Assembly: GCF_000002995.4 (NCBI RefSeq)
Contig: NW_025062475.1
Location: 5,246,528-5,310,527 of the forward strand
DNA length: 64,000 bases
Source of the DNA: Brugia malayi
Taxonomy: Eukaryota; Nematoda; Chromadorea; Rhabditida; Onchocercidae
Direction of reading: 5' to 3'
The position numbers and the translations under genes were made by a program. Shown here piece after piece: positions 14,297-28,327 of the stretch. Below the pieces are notes generated by a model. The model searched no databases, was not told where the DNA came from, and saw only the letters and a list, made by a program, of their open reading frames with translations. Numbering within the stretch: position 1 is the stretch's first letter; the number at the start of each line of letters is the position of its first letter.

Positions 14297-16352
14297 CGCA
14301 TTGTATGAGAATATTCAATTTTAAACAAGAAGAAATTAATAACTATTTATTTGCACAATAATTTAGCTGATCAATTTTTCATCAAATAAACTGAAGCACA
14401 ATGTGTAGAATGATTTGGTGAATTGAAGAACATTTGATAAATCATGAAATGGAGAGATTGGAATTGATAATTTGATAAATAATTACATGTTTGGAATCAT
14501 AATTGCATTAATATGTCTACAGTCATCCTTATCAATACTTTCCCTGACATACCATTATCAAATTAAATTGATAAAATCGTCAACTTTCATTATAATTATA
14601 TCTTTCAAAAATATCCTTTTCATTTCTTTTCACAATTCATTCGGTGAGTAATTTATTATTATTTCATCTAATAATGTTTTATTATTTATTTTTCATTAAT
14701 AAACTTTCTATTTCCAAAATACCTTTGGTTGCATTTATGTGATATAAATGAATCTAATTGCTAATGTAATTTAATTGGATCATTTCCGGCTTGTAAATGA
14801 TCCAAGCCAATTCAAAATAATTTGTTAAAATTGCAAAGATTTATATGTTTATGCTTATTAAAAATATTATGTTATATGTGTATTGCATGGAATCAGTCTA
14901 ACTTCATATTATATTGTTATCATTTATTATATCACAAGTCAAATGTCAGTTAAATCATCTAATTAAAGTATAATATAAAACAATTTTCACATCTCACAGG
15001 CTTATTTTATTTGGATATAACTAAGCTGTATAATATTTAGTGCATAATTTGACAATGGTAAGTTTTTAAGATAATGATTTATTATTAATTGGGTTTCGTA
15101 AGGGTAAATTGATCTAGCAGTCTTAACTAAGGCTTATTTAGCAATTAATGTAATATGAAATTAGTTTAAAAATTTCCGGTTGCTCTTTCTTATGTAGGAG
15201 TAAAAAAATTATTCGAATTCAGTATGTCCGATATTTAACATTTTAATTGTTATTTATGTAGAGAATTGAATTTGTTAATGTTTGACAGATATTCATTTAT
15301 TTATTTAATATTAATTTTATTAAGGAGAAGGAAAAACTTTTTCATATATCTTTTTATTGTTGAATGTTGTCTACAACATGATTAGATGCAAAAGAAACGC
15401 AATTCAAATTTTAATTTCATCATTATTATTCAAAAAAATAATAATAATAATACATAGAAGAAACGGAGAATGAAAAGAGTACAGTAATGTAATACATCAT
15501 ACGTACAATAAATATATGTTTCATAAAAGACGGTGAGAAATAACGGAGATACAAGTAATGTGATAATCGTACACAGACACACACACACACACACAACAGA
15601 CACGCACACGTATATATCACATACACGCATACACGTACCACAAATATTAATAATATTATTTAATGGTTGAAAAAGAATCATCTATTATGCATGAAATTTT
15701 ATTTTTTATTTTCATTTTTTGTTTCAAATTTAGAATTATTCGAATACCGTAAACTTCCAATGAAAATATCTTTGATAAAAGTGACAATGTTTTACGGTCA
15801 TATTGTGAATACTGTATTTATGAGCAGTACATGGAAAGGAGATAAAAATAATAGCAAAAAAGAAAGAGGAAAAAATGAAACAAATAATGAATAAATTTAA
15901 TAAATAATTTGACCATTTTTAAAGGTTATTTTTTTCAAATTCCAAAAGAGAAGAAACTTCAAAGATTTCAAATGAAAAAATGAAATTTGATCGCTTTTTT
16001 TTGTGACAAATAAAAAAAATCGCGAAATTCGGAAATATTATTTTGCATTATCTAAGAAGAATGGTTCGATTTCATTAATTGCAATATATATAACTATTAT
16101 AAAATTCTATTTTTGTGTATAACTTCGCCAAATTAGCAAAAGTTGCAATGAATGATTGTTTCCCTTTTTTGTTGCCTTAATCCAAAAAAAAGGAAAAAAA
16201 AAGTGATTTCATTGTAAAATGGTAATGAAATGTGAAATAGAAAACGAAAAATGAAAAAAAAAAAGAGAAAGTAGAAGTAATTTGAAAAATTGATGTGTGC
16301 TTGCTTATTCATTTATTTATTTATTATTTATTTCTTATTCAAAAAACTGAAA

Positions 16353-16490
16353 AAAAAAAAGAATGCTTATGCAAATCATAACAAAACAGGAGCAAATGAC
16401 AGTGAGAGAGCGGCTATTTTTTGGCGTAAAAATTCAAATGGAGAGTTTGTAAAAGAAAAAATAGTGAAAACAATTAAACCTCAAAAAAAA
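16353..16490 (+). other. Coding-like patch, unassigned
   Basis: A higher-complexity stretch in poly(A)-rich DNA encodes a hydrophilic segment including NDSERAAIFWRKNSNGEF. It is bounded by A-runs and lacks clear splice sites. Could be a pseudogene or exon remnant, or chance. Confidence 0.12.
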
Positions 16491-19105
16491 AAAAAAAACG
16501 AATAAACAAAAATAAAAATTAATAATAAAGCATAGGAACAAAAAAAGTGCATTTAAAGCCAATCGGCACAATCATGATATCAAAATAATATTTGTGAGCT
16601 TTTTTTAACTTTGGAAATAATTTTTAATGAATTCAGAAATCTTTTTTGTCATGAATTAAAATTGAAAATATTACTAATATTTAAAGAGATTTAATTTTAA
16701 TAAAATTAAGTGATTTAAAGACATGAAATCTGTTAATATTTGCCGAATTGCTTTATTTTAATTCATTTTTTTTTCTAATAAATATCAGATGATTCATTAT
16801 TGTTATCAATGATTCATATCCTATAAAATTTACTTTGATAAACTAGGAAAAACTGACTGTTTCACATATTCTTCTGATAAGCTCAAAATTATTCATCAAG
16901 CATTAGTAAAGCCATGGTTTTAGCTAAAGCATATTAGTGCATAGCATTTACATATATAGCATATATGTATAAAAAATTTGAAATTAATTAATTTAAAAAA
17001 AAAAAAAAAAACTAATATTTCTTTTAAATAAACTTTAGCACTAATTAATAGGAAAAAAATATGCAACGACAGATGATAAATGATACTTTCATGATGTGAT
17101 GGAATGCAACGGCAAAAAAAAATGGATTTTCTTTTTTTTCTTCCTAATGACTAATTTTTAGATAGCATATAATTACTATTAATTAACATTCAAAATCACT
17201 AGGTAATTACATAACTACAGGTAAATGAAGTAAATGGTGCTGAAAATTTAAAATTGCCAAATTTCCTGCTTCCCACAAAGTAATTAATTATTTGAAAATT
17301 AAATAATACGTAAATCGAAATATCAGTTTCATTTATTTTTTAGAAAACTATTTTTAAAAAAATTCTTATTTTTAAAAAATTAAATAAAACTAATATTTCT
17401 GTTTGCAAGCAAAAAATACTGAAACTAGAAAGAGAGAAAAAGCTTATCCATTTCTGAATACTATGTTTTTTTATCACAATCTCTTATTTATTTCTTGCTT
17501 TTATTGCATTTCTTTCTTCTTACTGTTATATTATCGGTTTCATCCTTATCACCAGTATTAGTGATTAATAAATGATATTTCATTAAAAATATATTTTTGG
17601 CTTTATAAAAGTGATAATAAATGAGTAATGGTGTTAAGTGATTGAATCCGTAATAGCAATAAAAGCAAAAATTATCAGTTTTTAACTTAAGTTCAAAAAA
17701 AAAAAAAAAAAATTCTAAAAACTGATCAAATTTTCAGTAAAATTCCTTGGAGAAGAAAAAACAGAAAAAAAGCAATGAGAACTTATCGTAATTTTTTGTT
17801 TTCATCTTTGGAAGTTTTCTTTTTTTTTTCATTTTTATAGCATTCCACTCTGATATTTTATACAATTGGTCAATGTAAGAAATTTCAAACATTTGAATTT
17901 TGAAAAAAAAAGATAGAATGAGAATGAAAACGAAATTTAAGTTTTCAAATATATAAATAATGCTAGAGCGAAAATATTTTTTAAAATTTCATTTTAACTA
18001 ATTATCGATCAAATTCCTAGCAATAACTGGATTGACAATGAATGTCTCTTCCTTTCTTTCTCTTCCTCATAAATTTAGAAAAAAATAAATTTTCATCAAG
18101 TCCTACTCTATCGCCTTAAAATCAAAAAAGAAAGAGGAAAATAAGGTAAAAAAAGAAACGAAAATGACGGATCAAAATGATCCCTGCATAGGCCTTCATA
18201 GTTCATAAATTATTAGATTTTTTTCTGAAAGCAACAATTTGGAAACAGCAAATTTTGCACCATATTAAAAAAAAAATAAACAAATAAATAAACAAACAAA
18301 TAAATAAGAATTTGTAACAAGTACTGATAAAATAGAAAGTCGAGAATGATTTAGATGAAAATTGTCAATAGGAAATTCAATATTTTTGTTAAAATAATTT
18401 GCTCTCCTTTTTCCAAGAGAAAAACAAGCTTCTTTTTAATTTAAATGATAAACGACTCAAAAAATTTCTTTGAATTAAATTAAAAATTTGACATGCTATT
18501 ATAAAAAAAGCAACTCAAAATATTTCCCATTTCCATTCTCGACTTTTCTCTCCCTCTCTCTCTTCCTCTCTCTCTTTCTCTCTCTTCTTTTCTTTTTTTT
18601 TTTACTTTCTTTCTGAAAGAAATAAATATTCGGTCAATATTACAATACAAAAAATAGCGGAAAACATTGAAATAACAAATGATTTACCACTCTAATTTTT
18701 ATTTTATTAGATTAAATCGATTTAATGAAATTATTTTTCCTTAAATTTAGCGAAAAACTTCTTTTAAAGAAGTAACAATAAATCAAACAATCCTAAAATA
18801 TTTGACTGCAAAAAAGAAGGAAATCAATACTCCGTCCTTTAGTATTACTTCATTGAAAATTTTTATATTCATTATTAATTTAGGAGAGAAAGAAAAAGCA
18901 AGCACCTGATAAAAATATTAATAGTGATAATAATGATAATAATAGCCGTAACGTTGTACTTTGCGCCTTATATTCATTTAGCCTTGTTGTCGCTAAGCGA
19001 CAATTTTCTCCCCAAATGTTACCAACATTTCTCCCTTTTAGCTTTTTTGTTCGTCTGAGAAATACCATAAATTTAACGATCATCTCTCCTTCTCCTTCTT
19101 CTTCA

Positions 19106-20789
19106 CTACTGTTGCCTATTTTGCCATAACTGCTCCTTGTACGCGTTAGCACGTTTTAATTCGAGTTCTTGTCGTCGTCGCTGTCGCTGCCTCTCCTCCC
19201 GCTCCAAACGACTTTTCCTTCGTCTTCTCCTATCATTAAATTGATAATGATGATAAGATTACGGAAAAATGAAATCAATCAATAATGAAAATTAGAAAAT
19301 ATTGATTATTTTTTATTGCTGCAATATTGATTAATTAAATACCTTCGAATATCATTTCGTTCTTCACGTGACATTTTACGATTACCATCATTTGTACGTC
19401 GCTGAGCTAAAATCCATCGTGCCATTTCAATTGGTGAATATTGCCTAGTAAGCGACATCTTAGGAGGGTGCTGTTGCAGTGTACCCGGTAAAATATCATC
19501 CAAACTTTTTGGAGGCGGTGGTTTATCATCATCAGAAGTATAATGTGTTAGATAATCTATAAAATATAATTTATATTTTATCAGGGGAACATATTAGTAG
19601 AATGAACAATAACATGATATCATTTGTTACTGATAATATTTATTGATATCCTTTTAAAAGCTTTTCTTTTTTTTGATGGTAAAATTAATTTTGGCTTAAT
19701 AGATATAATAATTAATGTTATAACTAAGTGCAAAACCACTAATACATTTATTTCTTAGCTAATTAAGAATGATCATATAAAATTTGTCTAACAATGAGAG
19801 ATGGAAAAAGGAAATTTAGTTCACCATAACGATTGGGTTGAACAATTTGTGTTTTAGAAAAATGAATGGAATCACCATCACCGGAATACGAATAGCCACC
19901 AGAATCACTATTATCTTGATCATCATCAAAGTGTACAACAAGAAAATGTGATGATTTTCGACGTTTACGAGAATATTTACCTGTAAATGAAACGGTATTC
20001 ATTGAACCCACACGTATAGAAATGAAAATTTTAATGCTTCTTTTAAAAAAAGAGCAAATAAATAAATAAAATTTAAATCGTAGACAAAAGGATATGAATT
20101 ATACATTCGCTAAGATGGAACACAACCGAGTTTTCATAAAAATTATAGTTTTAATTGAGATTTAAATCATTCGAATTCAAAAGCAACATTCAAATTCAAA
20201 TTGAACAAAAGTTCTGGAATAATAATACATTTTCTTTCTTTTTCATATTTTTCATTTTTCAAGCATTTTATTTCTAATTTTTCCAGCTTAATTTTGAAAA
20301 TGCTTCATGAATGTTTCAGTCTAATTTAATTTCGAGTAGTTCAATCTGAAACTATCGAAATATTTGATAAGAAAGGTGACTAGGATAGGTTTAATGCAAT
20401 ATACTAAGTTGAAACAATGATCGCATTGCAATTTGCATTGTTATCACAACGATTTTATAGCGCATTAACAGTGAAACAATAATGCAAAAATGTAACGATC
20501 CGTACAGTGATAGAGGTGATAAAATGGTGATAATCATAGCAGATCAAGCTAACAGCAGTTTTAGCAAAAGGGTTCATGCGTGACATTTGAAGGCATTTAA
20601 AGCTAATGCTCATTTTTCTTATAAAGTCAGCAGTTGCTAAAATTGTAGTGCCAAAATTTGAAATTAAAGGGCAAGCAGCGAACATGCTACAGGCATCATT
20701 AAAGCTTGCACGATCTTAGCAATTCATACCATTTTGTGTATAGATGTCGTTTCCTGAATAGCAATAATAGTGGCAGTAATAGTGATGAC

Positions 20790-20833
<44 letters not shown>

Positions 20834-23800
20834 TAATAGTAATACTAACAATAATAATAATGCTAAGAATAATAAATGATAATAAACAATAATAATAATT
20901 AATAATAATAAATAATAATAAGAATAGTGACACAATATTTATTTTTCATATCATTTTTTACGAGAACAATATGAAATTAGATCAAAAGAAGATTCCAGAA
21001 TTAGGAAAAGGGTCGAATAAATTTCTTTACGACGTAAATTTTTTTTATTTTTGCATTTACTTCTATCAATTATAAATTAGAATTTTTTAATTTATTGGAA
21101 AAATTTTAATGTAAAACACACATAATATACATGTATATCAATTCTTTTAGGCAAGAAAAAAAATGAAATTTTAGAAAAGAAGAAAAAACGAAATCATAAG
21201 GAAAGGAAAAAAATTGATAGCAATGATAACAGTAATGATGATATTACCTTTACGTGGTCGACCGGTCTTACGTAACGAAATATACCACGGTTTCTTAGGT
21301 GTACCATATGCACAGGAGGAATATAAATTATAATAATTCTCAAGCATTTCCTCCATAAAAACACATTCCATTGAATAATTTTTTTGTAACTAAAAGAAAT
21401 AATAAAATTCTCCTAAAAAGTATATGTATAAATATTAATTTAAAAAATTTTAGTCATATAATTAATAACTTATCGTAAAATCTTTGAAATAAAAAGAAAA
21501 GATAAAACATTCTTTTTTTTTTTTTTTTTTTTTAATTCCAATAAAAGAAAATTGACTTTAAATCATTCGTTAAATAAATAAAAATTCATTAATTCACTTT
21601 TCTTATTAATAAAATTGCAACATTTTCTACTCATCTGAAATTAAAAAAAAAAAGTACAAATTAATATTACTACAATATACAACATATTATTATATAATCA
21701 AACGATTATATTGTAATTTAATTCAAGAAACAAACCGCAGCATATAAGCGACCTTCACGATCCATACATAAATAACGTTGTGATTCACGTCCACGTATAC
21801 TTACTAAACCAAATGCAACCGATATAAATTCCAATATACCTTTAAAGACGATAAAGGTAAATAAAGAAAATTGCACATAATATGAAATATTCTGAGGATA
21901 AAAAAAGGAAAAAAGATGAAAAAACGAAATATTTAACAAAAAAGTGAAATAAGAAACAAAATACAATCAGAAATACTTTAAAACGATTCGATTAATAATT
22001 TCAAATTATATTATATATTGAAATGTGGTACAAAACATAACAGAATAAAAAAAAAAATGATAATCATTTAAATATTTGGAATACCAGTAATTCTAACTAT
22101 GCTTCACTTATCGTAAATTTTAAACACAATGTAAATTAGACATAATAAAATCGTTATAGAAGAGAAGGAAAAGTTTAAATAGTAAACACGAGAAAAAAAG
22201 GACAAAAACAAAAAGAAAAATCAAAAGAAAGCAGTAACAAAATTAAAAAAATTCTTTTTGGTCAAAATTTGGTAAAGATATCGATGCAAATTTTAGTTTT
22301 ATCAGAACAATTAAGAAAATATATAATCCATATACTTTCTTTTTAATCATGAAATGATAAAAATTTTTCTCAGTATGATCGATTTTTTAAAGAATTAAAT
22401 TGAATTCTTACAAATGTAATTATATTATGAAAGTAACCAACTATAAAGTAAAAATCATTGACGTAATGAAAATAATCTGTTAGTAGTACATAATCTGTGA
22501 CAGAATATCATTATTGCTAACATTTCACGAATTATTTCAGTGATTTAATAATTTCTTTTTTTTTTTTTTTTTTTTTTATTTTGCATTTTAGAATCATTAA
22601 AGAATATTTTGAGAAAAAAAAAACATACTGAATCGACTATTTTCTAAGCGTGTACCACGTACGTATTCTGGTCTTGATAAGTCATTCGTTTTAGCTTCAT
22701 ATTCAGCTGTACGTTTATCCAAAATTTCCACCCATGTACCAGAACGACAAAAAAGAGCTCCCTCTCGATTAGGTCCATCATGACTGAAATTTTTCATTTT
22801 TTGAATTTATGAAATTTCCTGATTAATTAATAGGAAATAATAGAAGAAATAAGTTATTCATATTATTGAATAATATAAACAATTAACTTATCAAATGAAT
22901 TTTTCTTCTCCATATTATTCAACTTTATGCAATATAAATTAAAATTATAAATTTTTATAAATTACAATTCTAACTCAATTACTGCCCATAAATCATTTAT
23001 CATCACTACTAATCAATGCGTTTATGCATTTTTCAATACAACAACAAAAAGAAAAAAATCATAAATTTTCCTGTTCACAACAATTTTAGATATTAAAAAA
23101 GTAATTAAAATTATTTGGCAAAATTTTTTTTCAGAAAGTACATGCACATACATATACAAGGATACTAGATGGCTTTACCTTACAGGTAACTATTATTCAT
23201 TTCTTTTTTTATTAAAAAAAAGGAAGGAAGATAGAGAGAAAGGTAAATGGCAGGGAGCAGACAAACGATGAGGAAAGTACATGAAAATGAAAAATTGATA
23301 AATATAAAATTAAAATTATCAATTTGGTTGTCTCACACAATTTAATTTAAAATGACCAGTATTTGGATTTAAGACATAGTTGTATGACTTGTAAAAAAAC
23401 TTGTAATTAATCAATCCATCTGATCAAAATAATTATTAAAATATTTTAACCGAATTAATAACTAAGTTCATACAGAATGACATATTTTAAATATAAGTTT
23501 GTTTGTATTTACTTATAATTTGAAGTTGAGGAATATCATATATAATAAAATCTAAAAGTTACCGAGGTGAGAATCGTCGAGTATGCCTGGTGTACCTAAG
23601 TTGTTGAACTTGTCGAGCACAATTAGCTAATAAACTTGACGTAATGTAATCACTTGACGGTAACAAATTCAACGTTAGAGATGAAGATGCAGCAGGAGCA
23701 GCAGCAGCTGATGAAGAAGAAGCGCCGAAAAGTTGAAAATTTGATGAAGCAGGAGGAAAAGGCGTAGATGCACCACCAGTTGTTGCTACACCATTCATCG

Positions 23801-24910
23801 ATGGCGAAAACAAATCACCTGACCACCAGTTATTGCCTGTGACCGCCGATAAAAAATAAAGACCTAAAATTGAATAATTTTGTGAATCATAAGCTAATTA
23901 AGATAAATCTCTAATTAAGTCAAAGAATTAAATCATAAATTAATTAATATGGCAAGCCTTCAAGGAATTTGTTATTCTTCCTACAATACAATGAAATCAG
24001 GGCAACAAATATGCACTAATTAGACGGAATAAGTTAATAAAGTTAGCTTTTAAACAAATTCAAATCGCTCACTAATAAATTAGTGCAATTGTTTAATGAA
24101 AAGTGAAAGGGTAGAAATGAATATAAGAAAAGCTAAATAACTAGGCAATGTGAATTATAATGACTATTTGACACCAATCTAATAATAACAATATTCATAT
24201 CTTCTATAGAAAGTCTGAAAATAACAGCAGAAATTAAAAGGAATATTTAAAATTCATATAACTGAATTGAATAATCGATTAATTACTCCAAGGTTTTGTT
24301 ACTTATTTCTATCCAATATGATGTGAATAAATTATAACAATTACATAAAGTAACAGTAACTATTGTGAAGTTATTGGACGTGAAAACATGAAAGATGGCG
24401 AAACTTATAAAGTTTTTATATGATTTTATTGTTTGTTTAGTTAGCAGCGTACATATTAAGCAAAAATAAAAAGTGATAAAGCTTACCGGAATTGTCACTA
24501 TCCGATCCAGTTTCGTAACGGGCGTCGTCTTGGCCGGTAGTTGCTGCGGAATGCGATAGAAGCGAAAATGCTTGATGATAATGATTATTACGATTATGAT
24601 GATGATTATGTTGAGTATGATGACGATGATGCTGGTTGTACTGATGTTGATAATTGGAATAGTAATGTTGCTGCTGTTGTTGTTGATGTTGATGACTCAG
24701 AGGTAATCCGAGTAATGTTATCTCGGTTAACAGGGTGGACAGGATTAAAATAAAATGGCAGTAAGCCAATGATACTGCTTGTTCCGTTTTGTTAAATTTT
24801 AAATATAATATCACAAAAATATCTATTATGTAAATTTTTCTCAAATTATTATTATGCCAGTAAAATTTAGCTTTCCTTTCTAACAGATAACGAATTGAAA
24901 GCAATTGCAA
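19106..24910 (-). CDS. let-756: Fibroblast growth factor, LET-756-like
   Basis: Minus-strand gene: 24910-24487, 23863-23563, 22783-22629, 21839-21736, 21389-21248, 19980-19825, 19556-19343, 19229-19106 (stop TAG 19106-19108); about 539 aa if the ATG at 24908-24910 is used. All joins are in phase. The FGF beta-trefoil occupies about residues 245-395: REGALFCRSG, then VSIRGRES-RYLCMDREGRLYA, ECVFMEE, ENYYNLYSS, WYISLRKTGRPRKG and SHFLVVHF. These match the conserved FGF strands, including the YLCM, ECVF and GRPRKG regions. Odd parts: a His/Gln-rich stretch and an Ala/Ser-rich stretch before the core, and an acidic then strongly basic C-terminal tail ending QNRQQ. The nematode FGFs are LET-756 and EGL-17; the RKSSHFLV segment and long tail fit LET-756 better. 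The 5' end is uncertain: residues 1-70 are low in complexity, and a hydrophobic run (about 48-70) may or may not be a signal. Confidence 0.8.
20790..20831. repeat. (AAT)n microsatellite in FGF intron
   Basis: About 14 near-perfect AAT/TAA triplets, flanked by further degenerate copies up to about 20,930. It lies in the intron between FGF exons 5 and 6. The leucine/isoleucine-rich open frames here are products of the repeat. Confidence 0.85.
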
Positions 24911-27900
24911 GATATTCTTAATAATGTTCTTAGTAAAAATTGCAATATTATCAATAGTAGCAATAATGATAACAGTAATAGTGATAATAATAGCAGTAAT
25001 AACACTAAGTGTGTATTAATAATATAAATTGTTATCTGTTTAGCAAAAATGCTAGTAATAATAAATATTCTTGAAGTGGGCCTTACGGCCCCCAATGAAG
25101 TAATGAATTCTTCAAGTTTACAATTCGCCAAAAATTACTAATAATTTCACAAAGTTTTTTGGTCTTTTTTTTCTCGTTATGGAATTAAATTTTGCTTTTT
25201 TCGAATGTAATATTGCAACAGCAATAATAATTGCAATTGTAAATCTTTCCGTTTATTTATTGTTCTTCTTATTATCACCAATAATAGCTTAATTATTATA
25301 ATTATTGATCGATTATCAGATATAATCGTAGCAATAAATGAATAATAGTAATTTTGTATTATATGTTGAAGCTGTTGTGTTGAAGCCAGAATGAAAATTA
25401 AATTTCAGTTTAATTTACACCACACTTCACGTCGTATTTAAATAGTAGCTTCTTGCTGTAAATTCTTGCAAGCTGAAAAAGCACAAATGCATAAGTTTAT
25501 TTTTTTGCTTTTTCTTTGAAAGAAAATTCATTTGATAAAAAAAAAAAAACTGCGATATATAGAAAAAAAAAGAATAATGAAAATAATAGAAATAATAAAG
25601 AAATGAAAAAGAAAATCTTAAAAGAACAGATTTTAATTTTATTAATTAATAATAAAAACTAGTAATTGTAGATTGAATCAGATAGTTTAGCTCTGATTTA
25701 TTTTGAGAATCAGAAAATAGTTATAATAACGGTGGTGATAATACTAATAATAGTAATATTAATAGTATTAATAGTAATCATGACTATAACAATAATAATA
25801 ATAATAAATAAACGAATGAATGAAATATTAAGCATAATGTAAAGTATACATCTGAAAGATATACTTTGAAATTTAAATCAAATCAGAGAGCAAATAGGAT
25901 AAAATTAGTTTGCTATAGATTGTAAAAAAATCAAAATTTTTAAGTCTTTTTTTAATCTTATTTGTGTTTTGTTTCTCTTGAGAGATCATTTCAATTCTAA
26001 CTTTTTGTTTTTTAAGAGAAAAAATTAGCAAAATTTGATAATAAAGAAAGCTTTTTCTACTGGTATAAATTTTATACATTTGAATTAATGGGCGTCGCAT
26101 TTCTAGACCAGTTTTCTGCTAAACAAAATTTTTGGGGAAAAAAAGCCAAGCAGTAATAAATCCTAAGGGATTATGTAAAATCCTTCTAGACACACATAAG
26201 ATAAAGTTAACATTTCATTCTAAAATAGTGTCAGATTTTGTTTAATTGCTTGTATGATAATAAGCTTTTGTTTTAAGTTGATAAACAACTAATTTTATGT
26301 AAAAATGAGAGATTTTTTCTTTTTTCATTCAAAAATTTCACTACGATCAAAGCGAAAGTGTTTGTCCGTTTTCTTAAGCTATGGTAAATTTCTTATTTTC
26401 AAATGTTTCAATTGAAAAGATGAAATAAATGGCTGCTAGCTGATAATGATTAAGTGCAACTGATAATGATCCTACGATAAATTTTAAAATCTATTACAGT
26501 TAATACAAATTTGTCTCAACAAATTTGATATAATTAAATGAATTGAAGGGAGTTGCATTTATTTATATTTTTTATTTCGCAAGGAAAAAGTAGTAAAGTA
26601 TTCACGATTATTAAGTAATTATCTAATAATATTGATTATAATAGTTGATGCAATAATATCAGTTAATATAATGAATGTTACCAAAGTAAATCTGCTTGTA
26701 AAACAAAAAAAAAAATAAAAAAGAATAAAACAATGTTAAAAGAAAAAAATAAATAAATAAAACCAGTGAATCTGTGATAATTTTTCAACATGGTAATTTT
26801 ATTTAATTAGAATGATAATTTCCAAAATTTGATATGTTACGCATAAATTAAAAAATTGATAATTTTGATTAATGAAATGAATTGTTTAAAATATGGAAGA
26901 AAAAAATATATAATGCAAAGTTACAACTGACACTTCAAAAGTGAGATATATAGATGGAAAGATAATAATGGTACAGGGTGGTCTCTGATTATTAGAACCT
27001 TTTTGTAAGGCAATTAAAAGTTAACAGAAAAAAATTAAAGCTTTATTTTAGTTGCAGCAGAAGGGAATAGGAGAAGAAAAAAATTAAAGCAACTTATTAA
27101 CTGTGCTGTTTCTGTTAAAATTGCTTTGCTTTTTTCTCTTTCCCTCTTTAAGAATTATTGCAAATAATTTCTCTCCAAACGAATTATTTAATGAATGATA
27201 ATTTTGGATTTAATCATTTAATGGATGGTTGATTTAATTAATTAATGAATAGCCATTTTGATCTAATCAATGATAAGTGATAATTGGAATGGTAAAATTA
27301 AAGCAAAAAGTAATAATATGTGTACATTAAAAAATTGATGGCATTGTTCATCTAAAGTAAATAATAATAATTGAAATTATTTCCTATAGCATAGTCACAA
27401 ATTAAAAATGCAACATGAATTTAAAAAAAAAGTTATATGAAAAAAATTTGTTTGGAAAACAAGAAAATAATACATTGAATGATTGACACAATTAGTGAAA
27501 TTTTTGAATGATATTTAAAGTGTCAATGATGCAATGTGATAATTAATAATTATAAGAAAAGTTGTTGAAAATTTAATCGATTAATACACTTCAATTAATA
27601 ATTAGCAATGATGAAAAAGGAAATAAAATTTTCGAACAAAAATTTAATTAATAAGATTAAAATCAAAAATAGCTTTAAATATTTCAATAAAATACACTTG
27701 AATAATTTGAAAAAACTATTTTTTGTGTAAATGAGTAGCTATTAATATGATACTTGGAAAAGCCCTAGTACCCTTTTTCTCTTGCATTTTACTTCAGAAA
27801 GTGATCTTTAGTCATTTTCCTTAATCATGAATTTAAATCCGAATCTAAATTGAAGTTATTTAAGCGATAATCATTTTGTAAAATGTGCAACAAAAGTAAA

Positions 27901-28292
27901 TTATTGATAAACAAACTAAATGAAGCTATTCAAGTATATCATTACTTAAATACAACCTAAATTAAATAATTAAAAAGGATAATAAAATAAACGCAGTGAA
28001 ATACTTGATTATAATATAAAAACAAATGTTAGGAACAAATTTGAATGAAAAATAAAGAAGCAACCATTAGCAAAAAAATATAAGTAAATCAGATATATTT
28101 GATATATTTAAGTTCGATGAAGAAGATTGGATGTAAAAAAATCGAAGAAAATCAATTTGTTATAATATTACTCAAATACAGAATTAAATTGCGCAATTAA
28201 ACAAGAATAAAAACAATATTAAATAAGCGCGCAAATGTCACTCATCAATCGTTGTTAATAGGTATGAATTAATCTTAATTTATTGAATGCAG

Positions 28293-28296
<4 letters not shown>

Positions 28297-28325
<29 letters not shown>
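28297..28325. repeat. Poly(A) run of 29 bases
   Basis: Uninterrupted A29, the longest homopolymer noted in the window. No retrotransposon-like body or target-site duplication is visible beside it. Confidence 0.9.

Positions 28326-28327
<2 letters not shown>

Larger units (their letters stand above)
12492..19105. other. Spacer between PTR and FGF genes
   Basis: About 6.6 kb of AT-rich DNA between two convergent genes. It contains a CA-repeat patch (about 15,577-15,600), a CT-rich patch (about 18,545-18,600) and three exon-like fragments listed separately. No complete gene model could be assembled on either strand. The 3' UTRs of both flanking genes must start inside it. Confidence 0.6.

Noticed and set aside
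15426..15681. Two minus-strand Cys/Val-rich open frames
   Set aside because: Translation of the CA-repeat patch in two frames; no independent support.
20699..20935. Minus-strand Leu- and Ile-rich open frames
   Set aside because: Products of the AAT microsatellite inside an FGF intron.
24541..24753. Plus-strand Asp/Tyr/Val-rich open frame
   Set aside because: Antisense shadow of the His/Gln-rich FGF exon.
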